Origin: Vitellaria paradoxa
Lineage: Eukaryota > Streptophyta > Magnoliopsida > Ericales > Sapotaceae
DNA: 64,000 nt
Reading direction: 5' to 3'
Assembly (NCBI GenBank): GCA_019916065.1
Contig: CM034238.1
Location: 37,477,375 to 37,541,374 of the forward strand
Under the pieces are notes generated by a model. It ran no database searches. It saw nothing but the letters and a program-made list of their open reading frames with translations, and was not told where the DNA came from. Shown here one piece after another: positions 13,349 to 23,951 of this stretch; the first letter of the stretch is position 1; each line of letters opens with the position of its first letter. A program made the position numbers and the translations under genes.

Positions 13349-13443
13349 TAAACCCAATAAGTTGTGTTGAAATCAAAGCTAACTAAACCCAAGTTGTGTT
13401 GAAATCAAAGCTACCTAAACCCAAGTTGTGTTGAAATCAAAAT
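13349..13443 (+). repeat. 32-35-bp minisatellite, three units
   Basis: Units of about 32 bp built on TAAACCCAAGTTGTGTTGAA followed by ATCAAAGCTACC. The first unit has three extra bases (CCCAATAAG). Copy 2 also has three units and copy 3 has four, so one unit was gained or lost after the duplication. Confidence 0.85.
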
Positions 13444-14660
13444 CAGTGCCGTGAATATATCAATGCAACTGATCTCAAAACTTCCCACTTTTCTCGGGAA
13501 CAAACCATGTTGACTCCCAATCGCATCCCCGCATTTGAACAGTAAAATGGACAAAATACTATTATGTGAGTAATAAATTATTAACACCCGTTTGAAATGA
13601 TAGATTTAATTAAATTTAATTTCATTTAAATTCAAATAAAATTTTATAAATTAGATTTGATTTCACTTGAATTTCTATATCATTTGGAATATATCATTTG
13701 AAATACAATCCAAAAAAATAGAATTTGATGATAATTTCTTATTTTCTTAAGTATATGTGGATAAATTTATTCTCATATATTTTTATCATATTTTTTATTT
13801 TATATTAATATGGATAATTTTAGTATTTTTCTTAAATCAAATCAATTTAATTTTTAAATTTAAAATGTGTTTAAAACATAAAATTTTGGTTGTGTTTGAG
13901 TGACAAAAAAGTATAAAATATTGATGCAAAAGTGATATGTACTGAAATTTAATTGAAATAAAATACAAAAGATGATAAAAAGTAGCGAGTTTTGGTAGAT
14001 TTTAAACTTTCAAATAGCCAATTTATTTACCAAATTAAATCAATTCTAAGGGATGATTGTTTCTTAACGAACCATAAAAGTTTACACAAAAATGATGATA
14101 ATGATGTAAGTGATTTGATAATAACATAACTATGAGCGGTAACTCAACAAACAAATCTTGAATTTACTTTCTAGTGGTTACTATTTCAATTTTCCTACAG
14201 ATTAATCTGGTCATTAATTTTAAACCCCATGAATTAATTCAGATGCACGCAAATTAACCCGAGCACCATGAATTATCCCCCTAAAAAAAAAGAAGAGAAG
14301 TGATAATGATACAAATGTAACTAAAATATTTTAGTAAGCTTACATTTTCAAAATGATAAGTAGTATCACAGCAATTAAATTTCTATATTGAGAATTAAAT
14401 TATGTGACTTTCTTATAAGCCAATCATTTTAAATAACTGAGAAATGTAATTATTATGTAAATATCATTGACATACTATTATTAAATATCTTTTAGGACGA
14501 AAATTGTAATAGAAAAATATTTTTATTTACAAATGAGAAATAATATTTTTACTCCTCTGTCATCTTTTCTCATTTCACATTATTCTTGTTGATTAAAACT
14601 ACTGTTTAGTGGAAAAAACTAATAAAGAAGTGTTAATATTCTTACCCTTAACAGGTGTAC
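13444..14660. other. AT-rich upstream flank of the peptide gene, copy 1
   Basis: No gene is seen. The part from about 14378 to 14848 is missing in copy 2 and present in copy 3, and it includes the peptide gene's proximal promoter. Confidence 0.5.
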
Positions 14661-14681
14661 CAAATCATTCGAAAAGTTTCC

Positions 14682-14800
14682 ATAAATTTCCGCAATACAT
14701 AAATTTCCGCAATACAGTTATTTTTACAATAATATCTCCAAAAGCCAAAACCCCCGGGGGTGTGCAAAGCTCCATTGCTGCCCCGTCCAACGCTATAAAT
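14682..14800 (+). promoter_or_regulatory. Proximal promoter of PIP-like gene copy 1
   Basis: A TATA box (TATAAAT, 14794-14800) lies about 50 bases before the first ATG, which puts the expected transcript start near 14825 with a very short 5' leader. Upstream there is an exact 17-bp direct repeat ATAAATTTCCGCAATAC (14682-14698, 14699-14715) and a perfect palindrome CCCCCGGGGG (14751-14760), broken by one base in copy 3. The role of the repeat and palindrome is unknown. Confidence 0.6.
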
Positions 14801-14848
14801 ACAAGTCACACCGTAGATGGAAACTCACTATATACATCATCAAATTTT

Positions 14849-15145
14849 ATGACGTATAGCATGTATGAGATCACGAGCATGATGGCCGGAAGAAGTCTCC
14901 AATCTCTTACCATTTCCTTTCTTCTTCTTTCTCTCATTGTGGGTTCTGCATTTCCAAATGCAGCGGCACGTCCACTGATCAGTGGCTCAGGGCTTCGTAA
15001 TAGCTCTACTGGTACTGGTACTAAGATTGAACGTTTTCTCAGTGGAAAGTCTCTCATGAAGGGTTCAGGTCCAAGTCCTCCTGGTGAAGGACATCCTGGT
15101 CCTGGTGAAAGAAATGCATTCGTTCAAGGAAATGATCACCCATAA
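14849..15145 (+). CDS. PIP/PIP-like secreted peptide precursor, copy 1
   Basis: Encodes a 98-residue prepropeptide. Residues about 12-40 are a signal peptide: basic start MAGRSL, hydrophobic core around SFLLLSLIVG, then a small-residue stretch NAAA before RPL, so cleavage near residue 40 is expected. A variable spacer follows. Residues 73-82 read SGPSPPGEGH, which fits the SGPSxxGxGH motif of plant PAMP-induced peptides (PIP/PIPL). In that family the processed, hydroxyproline-bearing C-terminal peptide acts outside the cell as a ligand for a leucine-rich-repeat receptor kinase and boosts immune responses; this role is inferred here from the motif. Unlike classical precursors, 16 residues follow the motif, starting PGPGE, possibly a half-repeat of the motif. 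The frame stays open upstream to 14609, but the TATA box places the start at 14849 or later. ATG 14882 has the best context (A at -3, G at +4). It differs from copy 3 at residues 31 (V/L) and 88 (R/G). CEP peptides share a GxGH ending but not SGPS. Confidence 0.75.
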   Translation: MTYSMYEITSMMAGRSLQSLTISFLLLSLIVGSAFPNAAARPLISGSGLRNSSTGTGTKIERFLSGKSLMKGSGPSPPGEGHPGPGERNAFVQGNDHP

Positions 15146-16293
15146 CTCAATATTGTACTCTTCTCAAGATATATATATATATATATATAAATGAAAAGCT
15201 GATCCTTTTGTGTAATTATTTGGCAGTGTGGCCCACTGATTCCTGAATTTCGCATTATCAAAACACAGGTGAAAGAAGATCAAAGGTTTTAGGATTCTTG
15301 GTGTAGGCACCAATTAGAGATGGGAAATGGTATTCTTATTAACGAAACTTTAAATTTTATTAAAATATTAAAAATTTTTAAAATTATTTACTTTTTATCT
15401 TATTACACAAATTATATAAATTACAAAACTATAACTTTTATTAGTTTTTATTAAATTTTTGCTACTCCAAATACATTTTCAGTGGTAGATCCAATAGCGG
15501 AGCTTCAGGGATGAGGGCAAGGGAGTAGGTAAGAATTATTATTAGTTTTCTAAGAAAAAAGAGTGAAATAAAATAAAAGAGTGCGGGAAGAGAAAGGGGG
15601 TTGGGTTTGGGAGCTTTTAACAGTAGAAGAAGTATTTAAATTTTGAGAAAAATTTTAATCCACCGCCAGTGGACAAGGTTTATATATCAACAGATAAACC
15701 AATTATGAATCTATTTTTTTGCCGTGGGCTATTATTAATTTTTTTTTCAATAATGGATTCTTCTAAATTTTGGTTAAATAGATTAGGAAACTTATCTTCA
15801 ATCCAAATTTAGTAAAATCTAATTTTGAAAATAAGCAAAATAAAAATTAGAAGTAATAATTAGAGGATGAGCAACGTGTTACTTTGTAACAAAAAATAAG
15901 GAATAAATTACCCAACAGTAGGATTTCGGTTTTTTATGATAGCGTCACTTTGTGCTCAATTGCTGGTGTATAATTTTTTTCATCAAAGCTGGATGAAAGA
16001 TTAATCGTTAAATTATTTTGTTAAAATTAAACTAGACCCTAAAGAATTTTTGGGAGATTGAGGGGCAATTGTTTCGCCACCCTTACCCCCATTATCGATC
16101 GTCATACTTACATGTCATGCAATCAAATGATTGAACAATTATAGTTTTGTAATTAAAATACATTTTTGTAAATAATTATTTCTTATTATGTGAATTTTGT
16201 ATGCTTACACAGCATTGAGAAACCAAACAAAGCAATAGTCCTCTTGGACTACCGAGATGGAATTCAATGTTCTCCAAATAACTTTCCGAAGCA
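15146..16293. other. 3' flank of the peptide gene, non-coding
   Basis: Contains a TA microsatellite just after the stop (about 15170-15190), which may fall in the 3' untranslated region. No further gene is seen. Weakly mirrored G-rich and C-rich tracts (about 15500-15530 and 16075-16095) could be ends of an old element. The same sequence follows copies 2 and 3. Confidence 0.45.
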
Positions 16294-16320
16294 CAATATA
16301 TATATATATATATATATGAA
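16294..16320 (+). repeat. TA microsatellite at a deletion junction
   Basis: In copies 2 and 3 this TA run is followed by about 200 bp of unique sequence (CACATTTGTCCAG). In copy 1 it continues directly into ATGAATATACAATC, which belongs to the integrase end of the Copia element (44667 onward in copy 2). The junction therefore marks an illegitimate deletion of roughly 12 kb. Confidence 0.85.
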
Positions 16321-16957
16321 TATACAATCAATAGTTTTAGGTCTAGTTTTAGTCATTTAAGAGTTCGAATTGCAACCTGAGCTAAACACCTCACACTCTT
16401 AAGAATTTATAGGTAGGTTCTCGACCATTCCATAATTTATAAGGAGTTTTATCCAATTTTTTATAAGGTATTTTGTTGAGAACATAATTTGCGGAAAGCA
16501 AAGCTTCCCTGCACAAATTCTGGAGTGAACCAGAACTTATTAACATAGCATTCATCATTTCTTTCAAAATTCTATTCTTATGTTCAGCAATACCATTTTG
16601 CTAAGGTGCGTAAGGTGCAGTTGTTTGATAAATAATGCCATGTGCAGCACAAATTTGTGCAAATGGTGAGTCATATTCACCACCTCTATCACTTCTTAGC
16701 ATTTTAATTTTCTTACTAAGTTGGTTCTCAACTTCATTTTTATATTGTATAAATATGTCTAATGCTTCATCTTTACTTCTTAACAAATATACATAACAGT
16801 ATCTTGTACAATCATCGATAAAAAACTTTTTACCACCTCTAATTTGAACATACTTTAAATCACAAATATCTGTGTGAATTAATTCTAGAGGTTCAGTGCT
16901 TCTTTCAATTGAGTGAAAAAGAAGTTTTAGCCAATTTGGCTTCAACACAAGTTTCAC
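16316..16957 (-). pseudogene. Copia integrase fragment, unit-1 element
   Basis: Reads as the integrase part of a Copia polyprotein. The core contains HTDICD and SDRGGEYD, carrying the first two catalytic aspartates of the DDE triad. After a stop near 16601 the frame continues with an integrase-like stretch holding the expected glutamate, then LSANYVLNKIP and WNGREPTYKFLRVWG, ending near DCIFI where the duplicated copy was cut. The upstream pre-integrase part is in another frame (overlap at 16905-16957), a frameshift shared with the unit-2 element. It is not functional. Confidence 0.8.
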
Positions 16958-17366
16958 ACTTATGTTCCATAATATTAAATTTTGGCAAAATATTTAAATT
17001 CATTAATCTTCTTAGAGTGCCAAAATTCACATGTCCTAATCTACCATGCCAAACATCAACAAGCTCAAGCAAGTAAGCAGAAGATAAATTATTATTAATC
17101 TTTGGCACAATAGTCATTATGTTTAGTTTGAAGAGGCCATCACATATGTACCCCTTTCCAGCATACATACCATTTTTAGTCAATACAAATTTATCAGACT
17201 CAATTACTAGTCTAAACCCTTTCTTGCTCAATACTGACCCTGAAACTAAATTCTTGCGAATATCAGGCACATGAAGTACATCATTAAGAATAAGCTCCTT
17301 TCCTAAAGTCATTTTCAGCACAATCTTTCCTTTTCCTTCAACCTTGGAGGTTATTGAATTATCCAT
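16905..17366 (-). pseudogene. Copia protease tail and GAG-pre-integrase domain fragment
   Basis: Contains the GAG-pre-integrase zinc-binding pattern: DVWHGRLGH followed by CETC, the H-H-C-C set upstream of integrase in Copia polyproteins. The N-terminal part (VLHVPDIRKNLVSGS) is the conserved protease-to-integrase linker. It is separated by frameshifts from the protease fragment at 17410-17598 and from the integrase. Confidence 0.8.
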
Positions 17367-17409
17367 ATATAATTGTTCCCCTTCCTACTGTTTAGTAAGA
17401 TGAGAACAT

Positions 17410-17598
17410 CTACCTATTGGTATAAATGTGACGAGTGGTTCTAGTGTCCACCCACGATTCCTTTGGATTACTTCCAATCAGGTTCACTTCAAAGACAACT
17501 GCTAAAAGATGCATATCATCCACATGACTCTCTACTTCAGTTATATTAGCTTGATTTGTTTTCTTCCTTTTCTTGGAAGGCTCTTGAGCTTTCTGCAT
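17410..17598 (-). pseudogene. Copia protease fragment with altered active site
   Basis: Aspartic-protease region of the polyprotein. The expected active-site triad DTG/DSG reads DTR here (WVDTRTTRHI), so the glycine needed for catalysis is replaced. The unit-2 copy has the same DTR, showing the defect is older than the duplication. It is in frame with the upstream gag but separated from it by a TGA stop. Confidence 0.75.
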
Positions 17599-17613
17599 GC
17601 GATAGTCTTTTGC

Positions 17614-18429
17614 TCAATGGCCAGGTTTCTCACAAACATAGCATTTTCCTTGAAACCGTTTAAAGCTGCCAGTCTTTGAGCTTTCTCCAGTGTACTTCCT
17701 TTTCTTACTGTTGGTATGTTTCACTTGCTCTATCACATTAGCCTTGGACACCATGTGCTGATATCCACTTTTCTTATTAGAATTGCGGTTATCTTCCTTT
17801 ATCATCAATCTCACAATAAGATCTTCAACTTTCATCTCCTTACGCTTATGCTTGAGGTAATTTTTGAATTCTTTGCAAGATGGTCGTAGTTTCTCAATTA
17901 TTGCAGCAACTTGGAATGACTCACTAATTATCATCCCCTCAGCATGTATCTCATGTATGATTACTTGGAGATCTTGAACTTGATGGATTACACTCTTTGA
18001 ATCAATCATTTTGTACTCAAGAAATTTGCCAACTATGAATTTCTTCGAGCCAGCATCTTCTATCTTGTACTTTTTATCTAAAGATTTCCAAAGTTCCTTA
18101 GATGTTTTTATTGGACTATACATGTTATATAACATGTTATCCAATCCATTGAGGATATAATTACAGCATAAGAAATCGGCATGTTTCCATGCCTCAACCG
18201 CTGCCACAACATGACTGTCAGTCTCATCCTCATCCAAATGTGGCACGTCTTCCTTAAGAAAGTTTTCCAAATTCAGTGTTATGAGATAAAATAGCATTTT
18301 TTGTTGCCATCTTTTAAAATCGATACCACTAAATTTTTCTGGTTTCTCACCATGGCCCATAGGTACATTAGGAGCAGTGACCGGTGTTACAACCGGAGCA
18401 GTAACAGAATTTACTGTCTCACTTGCCAT
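17614..18429 (-). pseudogene. Copia gag (capsid-nucleocapsid) fragment
   Basis: A 271-residue open frame beginning MASETVNSV, with the Copia gag region ([48 protein letters not shown]). It ends in a zinc knuckle CYVCEKPGH, where a TGA replaces the next codon and the final cysteine of the knuckle has become tyrosine. The protein would coat retroelement RNA in the cytoplasm. Because the frame is cut from protease and pol, no functional polyprotein can be made. The start is the first ATG after a leader of about 1.2 kb downstream of the LTR. Confidence 0.8.
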
Positions 18430-19677
18430 ATTTTCAAATCTAGAAAATAGACAAATTTAAAATTAAGAATAACCAATTAAATAATTAAAAAAATACAAAG
18501 CCAATTTTTCCTTCCAAAAATATTCCAAGATAAAATGTGCTAATGACTTATTTTGCACAAATATATATATATATATATATATATATTCCAATTAAGGCAG
18601 ATTACAAAACCTTCAATTTTACCATGCAACACAATAGACACAATGAATTGAAGAAATTATGCACAGTAAATTGTAGAATAACACAGGAAAATTTAAATTT
18701 TATTTTAAATTTCAAAATTTTCAGTGATGCAGATAAATATAAAATTCTATTGAAAAAAAAAATTGGTGCAATAAAGAAATGAATCTGTGGCAAAACTATC
18801 TATTCAAACAGATATGGATTATATACAGTTATGAATAGAATACAAGATAACTGTTTACACAAAACCACTGGAATTGAAATAGAAGCAACTCGAGAGAGAG
18901 AAAAAAAAATCTACCGAATTAATTGAGTTGCAGTCTAGCAATCCAATTGATTATCAATTCGCACACCAATTTCTACAAAGTCAATTTGACTTTGCTTGAA
19001 ATGACTTGAAAAGACAATCAGACGATAAAGCTACAATGCTAAGTAATTTAAAAAACACAAATATATATTATTTGTAAAGAAACACAAACCAGTGATATCA
19101 AGGTTCAATCTTCAAACTAATGTACTTACGAATTTTAATGAAAAAGCATAAAGCATGCACACAGTGGATAAATCTAAATTTGATTTAATGGTTAAACAAT
19201 TCAAATTAGAGCATCAAAACTGAAAAAGCAAATAACTTTTAATCAGGAGGAAAATTGTGCATTGATGTTCTGTAACAGAACACTTCAAAATAAAAATGAG
19301 AAGTTTTCCAAACGTCAATTAATTTTGAGATGTCTGGTCACTGGGTAGTGCACAAAAATCGAGCATTTAAGGGGAAGATTTAAGCACCACAGAAAGTGAT
19401 CAATTTCAGTATAGAATGGAAAAATCATGCAGTCCAGGACACAGTAACAGAAAGAAATTGTTCGGGCACTGACAAAAGAAAAAAGACAGTGCCGTGAACC
19501 GGACACAAAACCAATCAATTAATTTTGGAAAACCACATCAAACCGAAAATTAAAAACCACAGAGTCTAAAAATGCAGTTCCGTAACACTCAATTTTTTTT
19601 TTATTTTATAACACAACAAATAACCACAGAAATTAAAACAGTGATTGGACCAACAAAAAAAAAATCAGTCTTAAGAT
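18430..19677 (-). other. Untranslated leader of the unit-1 Copia element
   Basis: This stretch lies between the gag start and the 5' LTR of the minus-strand element. It is AT-rich, contains a TA microsatellite (about 18560-18586) and has no long reading frame. Next to the LTR the sequence is ATCTTAAGACTG, which does not match the usual initiator-methionine tRNA primer site. It is matched at 46785-48033. Confidence 0.65.
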
Positions 19678-21215
19678 TGTTGGCAATATTAGTCAAATCA
19701 GTCACTGTTTTTGAAGAATAAATTAAAAAAAATCAAAAATAAAACTTACAATTTTAAGTGAAATTTAGATGCACTTTGATCAAGTCTAGTGTTGAACATT
19801 ATCTCTTTAAGACTGAATTCCTCCCCCACAAGGCTTCTGGTTTTAACGGATGTCAGTCTCCCAGGATAGAATGATCACACATACACACAAAAGGAAGTGA
19901 CAATTTGTGTGTTCTTGCGAACCAAACTTTGCTTGTATTCTTTTTATGCAAAAAATGAATTTTCTTATGCAAAAGAATTTTGTATGTAATATTTTTAATG
20001 AAAAAAAATCCGACCCTTTTTTATGTAAGGATGAATGTTTAAATAATTAGCCATTAGTCATATCTATTGGAAGAATAGACACAACCATTCATGAAGAGGG
20101 GCATCTGTTCATAGAACAGACATGTCTGTTAAAGAATGGACACTCCAAAACAACGTAGTTTTAGAGATAATAATTTGACCGAGCTAATACTTAGAGTAAG
20201 TTAATGGGCCAAAGAATTATTTAAGCCCAAAATCCATTATAAGATTAATTAAGCCCAAAATTTATTCAGGTCCACTGTGGTCCTCACTTTGAAGCCAATT
20301 TTCATTCACATAATTTATGGTTTTGAACATGTGAATACATGGAATTATGGATGGGCATGGGGCGGGTAGGGGATGGGTACACATATCCCCATACCCGATC
20401 TCCAAACTAAAATCAATCCTCATAGCCTACTCGATCCCCACTGGGGATTTATTTTTACCACCCATCCCTGACCTAAACGGGGAATAGGGATCCCCATGGG
20501 GAAACGGGTACCTGAATTGAAAAAAATATAAAAATACAAAAATTCTAAAATATGACTCATAAAAAAATAGAGCAGAATCCTAATACATATTTAAAAAATC
20601 AAAAAATACTATATTTATATATATATATATATATATATATTTAGAAAGCACTTATTAGGTTTATATTTTCTTACCATATTAATAGGTTTTATAGTTCAAG
20701 ATAGGAAAAGTAAATAAAGAAACATTCACAACTGGTCTATCTCAATTTATAGTTTTCTTGTAAATTTGAAAACAAAATAATTTAATAGGAAACTGATAGA
20801 TAAAGAAACTCAAAATCTTAATTCTTCACCTTACTGAGAAATTTGTAGGAACAAATATACTAAAAATAAATATATATAAACACGAGAATATAGGGAGGGT
20901 TGGGGAACGGGTGGGGTCGGGTACGGGGCGGGGGCAGACTTATACCCGTACCCTGCCTGATCCTCATTTTTTAAAAAAATGCCCCCATACCCTACCCAAT
21001 CTCCAAAAAATCCCCGAATTCCCTACCCATTTGGGGCGAGGATCGGATACGATACGAGCAGGTCGGCCGAGATGGCCATCCCTACATGGAATTAATATTC
21101 TTACATAATTATATTAATTCCACATTTGATCTATGATTAATAATATATGGACCCCACATAAATATTTTGCTTTTAAAGTCAATAAAATTCATAGTCAAAA
21201 CCATGAATTCCAATA
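19678..21215 (-). mobile_element. 5' LTR of the unit-1 Copia element, split by a hAT insertion
   Basis: On the plus strand it begins TGTTGGCAATATTAG and ends CATGAATTCCAATA, with CA decayed to TA. It is about 790 bp once the insert (20346-21092) is removed. It matches the two LTRs of the unit-2 element at 38411-39197 and 48034-48806. The following AATTT (21216-21220) corresponds to the GATTT duplication of unit 2. Confidence 0.85.
20338..21092. mobile_element. Non-autonomous hAT-like element (20346-21084) in the Copia LTR
   Basis: An exact 8-bp duplication CATGGAAT lies at 20338-20345 and 21085-21092. Ends are TATGGATGGGCATGGGGCGG and, reverse-complemented, TAGGGATGGCCATCTCGGCC. The subterminal regions are G/C-rich with repeated ACCC and GGGTA motifs, and the centre is AT-rich with a TA microsatellite (about 20611-20640). 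Neither unit-2 LTR has the insert (around 39071 and 48677). There is no coding capacity. The right end is closely related to that of the 662-2938 element. Confidence 0.9.
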
Positions 21216-23057
21216 AATTTATTATTTAAGCCGATGACTTGGTGGACTACATGCATGTGTCGAATATTGTCTCTTTATTTTTATCTTAGTACTATTAGGT
21301 TTAAGTTTTGGGTATATAGTTAGAATCCGACCACATACTAGGTCAATGTTGAGTTTTCAAACACTCTTAAGTCTTTTATTACGTTATCAAGTTTTTTTTT
21401 TTTTTTTAATGAGTAACTAGTTTTTGAATTGTTAATGCCCAAGAATAGGCAACAAATTGTTTTAAATAAATATAAAAAATATGATTGCATCAAAAAATAT
21501 TTTGAAAAAGAGAATCACAATGATATTGAAAAGACAGAGAGTTATAATTAAAAAATATATATAAATATATATTTGTTTACGTTTATTATCTTCAAATAAT
21601 AGACTCAGAAATAATTCGTAGTATTCTAATTATTTTCTATAACAAATTCTTGTGATCAAGACATTTTCCCCAAAAAAAAAAAATATTAGAAATTAGTTAA
21701 CAGCCTTTTAATCCAACAAATTCCTATAAATTAAATTTTTGTAGAAATTTGTAAAGAATATTGAATGATGTACGGATTGGTTCCAAAATTAAGTCTATAT
21801 TGTAGGAATCTTCATTAGGGTCTATAATGCATGTGAACATAACGACTAAGGAAACCTACTTAATTAGAGTAAGAATATAAATACCATATATATATATACA
21901 CACACATGTGTGGTTCATTCCTTGCAAAAAAATTTTTTTTGTTTTAAAACGATATCAGTCCCGTGACATCAAATTTAAAATTTGTTAGATTAAAATTTAA
22001 TAATTTAAATTTATGCACATATTTTTAGATATATTTTTAATATTTTTAATCTAACAATCCAACAATTCCAGTATGATGATTGGGGTAACATTGAGAAGCC
22101 ATGTTAACTCTCCAAGTCTATTTTTTCACAATTCTTGTCAATGCGGCCACATTAAATAAAAAACAGTAGGGGTATTGGGCAAAAAAAAAAAAATAGTAAC
22201 TAATTCTAATCAAATTCTCTTGTACAATTACTTAAAGAAGAGAAAAGATATTTTATAAGTTAAAACTACCGATAAAACTCATAAATTAATTTTATTTTTA
22301 AAAAGTTTCTGAAAGGAAGAAATTAATAGGAAAAAAAGACTTAGTATCTTTATATGTATAAATATATATATATATATATATATGTGCGGTGGTTCTTCTT
22401 CATGTAAATATATATATTTATATATAAAAACTAATTCTCTTGATTTTTTTTTTCTTTATGTAATCATTCGAAAGAAACTCCCCAATCAGACGATAACACA
22501 CAGAAAAAATACCAACCAAAAAAAAAAAAAAAAATTAGTTTCCTCCGTGGCAGAGTTTAGATTTTTACTTAATGAAAACGAAAATTATCTATAGTTAATC
22601 GAAGGAAAAAGACATAATTTTTTATAATAAAATTAGTTTTCCAAAAAAAAATTACAATAATATAATAAAAATCATGAGAATAATTTTGAAAAAGACGGCA
22701 ACTGCGAGGTGACAACGAAAGCAAAGTAGTGGTGAGATTATCATATAACTAAAAATTAAATAAATGTTATTTATTTATTTAATTTTTTTTAAGGCAAGTG
22801 TGAATACGGAGTTGTTCCCACAAGCAAATATGTGGTTTAGCAGTGCACAGTCCAAGCACCATTTTTATGGTATTTTAATTATAAACTTGGTCGAGGTCCT
22901 CTCCTTCCTTTAATCACCTGTAAAGTGAAACTAGCTAGTTCACGCTATATCCTTAAACAACACTTTTTTTTCTAAGTTGAAAGAGGTTTTTGCTTATAGT
23001 TGGAAAGAAAGGCAGTAGGTACTATGACTTTTACTCCTTACTTTCTCTTGTTGATAG
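21216..23057. other. Beta block, non-coding, copy 1
   Basis: Matched by 48807-50660. It contains TA microsatellites, long A and T runs and a short inverted repeat around 21980-22065 (TTGTTAGATTAAAATTTAAT against its complement near 22050). No gene is seen. The small open frames differ between the two copies in length and content. Confidence 0.5.
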
Positions 23058-23951
23058 TGTCAAGATATTATTAAAATATTTTTTATCTTAATTTTTAGTA
23101 AATAGTTAAATTTATTTTGGTATGTAAATATATCTCATTGTAAATCTATTTCACTATATATTAAGATGTAAATATTATATTCTCTCACCTAATTTTATTT
23201 CTTTTTCTTTTATTTTTTATTTCAACATGGGTATCAGAGCCATACTTTGAGTTTTTGTTTCTATGGTATAACATCATTTTGTTGCACTATTTTTCACCAC
23301 CACAATATATTCAAATAATTATTTCACTCTATATTTTAATATGATATCAGAAAATTTTGTACTTTTTCTATTTTGGTGTTTTTTCCCCTTTTTAGAGCCT
23401 TATTTTACCGTAACACCGCCACTACAGAATTTCTTTCTTTTGCAGTCTGAACTGTTTCTTAGGGTTTTTGACTCTTCTTATTTCAATTTTGGTTTCTTTT
23501 TCTTCGTATTTCATCGTCTTAATACACTTTTTATTAGGATAACATTTCAATATTATGTTTTCATCCTATTTATAGTATTGCTCTTGATGAAATCGATTAT
23601 TATATACCAATATATGTCAGTCTTTCTTACTGTCTGTGAGATCTAGAGAGTAATGTGCTGTTGTTTTTCTTATGACATTTTGTAATTTTATTTTTCTTAT
23701 TTCATTCTCGTGCACTGTATATTCTATTTTGGTTATTTATTGATATTCAATCTCAAAAGTAATCGTATTAGTAGCAATGACAATTTTTCAAAAACTCATT
23801 GCCAAAACTTCATGGCTGCCCCAATAGCCACACAGCTCCAGATTCTACACTTACGGCTTTTTTTTTTTTTTTTTCTATTTAGATCAGCCATTTTTAGAAT
23901 ACTCTTATTTCAAACTCAAGTTGATTTGCCATCTTGAGTTTGAGGGAGAGT
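23058..23951 (+). mobile_element. Miniature Copia-like LTR remnant (LTR, primer site, polypurine tract)
   Basis: A 170-bp LTR-like block begins TGTCAAGATATT and ends TTTCAACA. It is followed by TGGGTATCAGAGCC (23228-23241), very close to the initiator-methionine tRNA primer-binding site TGGTATCAGAGCC. After about 700 bp without coding capacity comes TTGAGGGAGAG (23940-23950), a polypurine tract, then TGTTAAAATATTCTG as the start of a 3' LTR that is soon lost. The small size suggests a TRIM-like or deleted Copia relative. The copy at 50661-51550 has GTG for GTA in the primer site. Confidence 0.65.

Larger units (their letters stand above)
7088..23810. repeat. Tandem segmental duplication, copy 1 (internally deleted)
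   Basis: Sequence from 7088 onward is matched nearly base for base from 23811 and again from 51419. Copy 1 holds the alpha block with the peptide gene (7088 to about 16316), then a truncated Copia element (16316-21215), then the beta block (21216-23810). Compared with copy 2 it lacks about 12 kb: the LINE tail, the Gypsy-type remnant, the MITE/SINE stretch and the 3' half of the Copia element. The join lies in a TA microsatellite. It also gained a hAT-like insertion in the Copia LTR. The left boundary at 7088 falls inside an old LTR-retroelement remnant. Confidence 0.9.

Noticed and set aside
14609..14848. Upstream extension of the peptide reading frame
   Set aside because: The TATA box at 14794-14800 lies within it, so this part should be promoter rather than coding; it contains no signal peptide.
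14806..15057. Minus-strand frame opposite the peptide gene (also 31054-31298 and 59241-59492)
   Set aside because: It is the antisense shadow of the conserved precursor; signal peptide and motif features exist only on the plus strand.
23341..23646. Phenylalanine-rich frame (and its match at 50838-51254)
   Set aside because: Low-complexity T-rich sequence inside the Copia-like remnant; length differs between copies and there are no known motifs.
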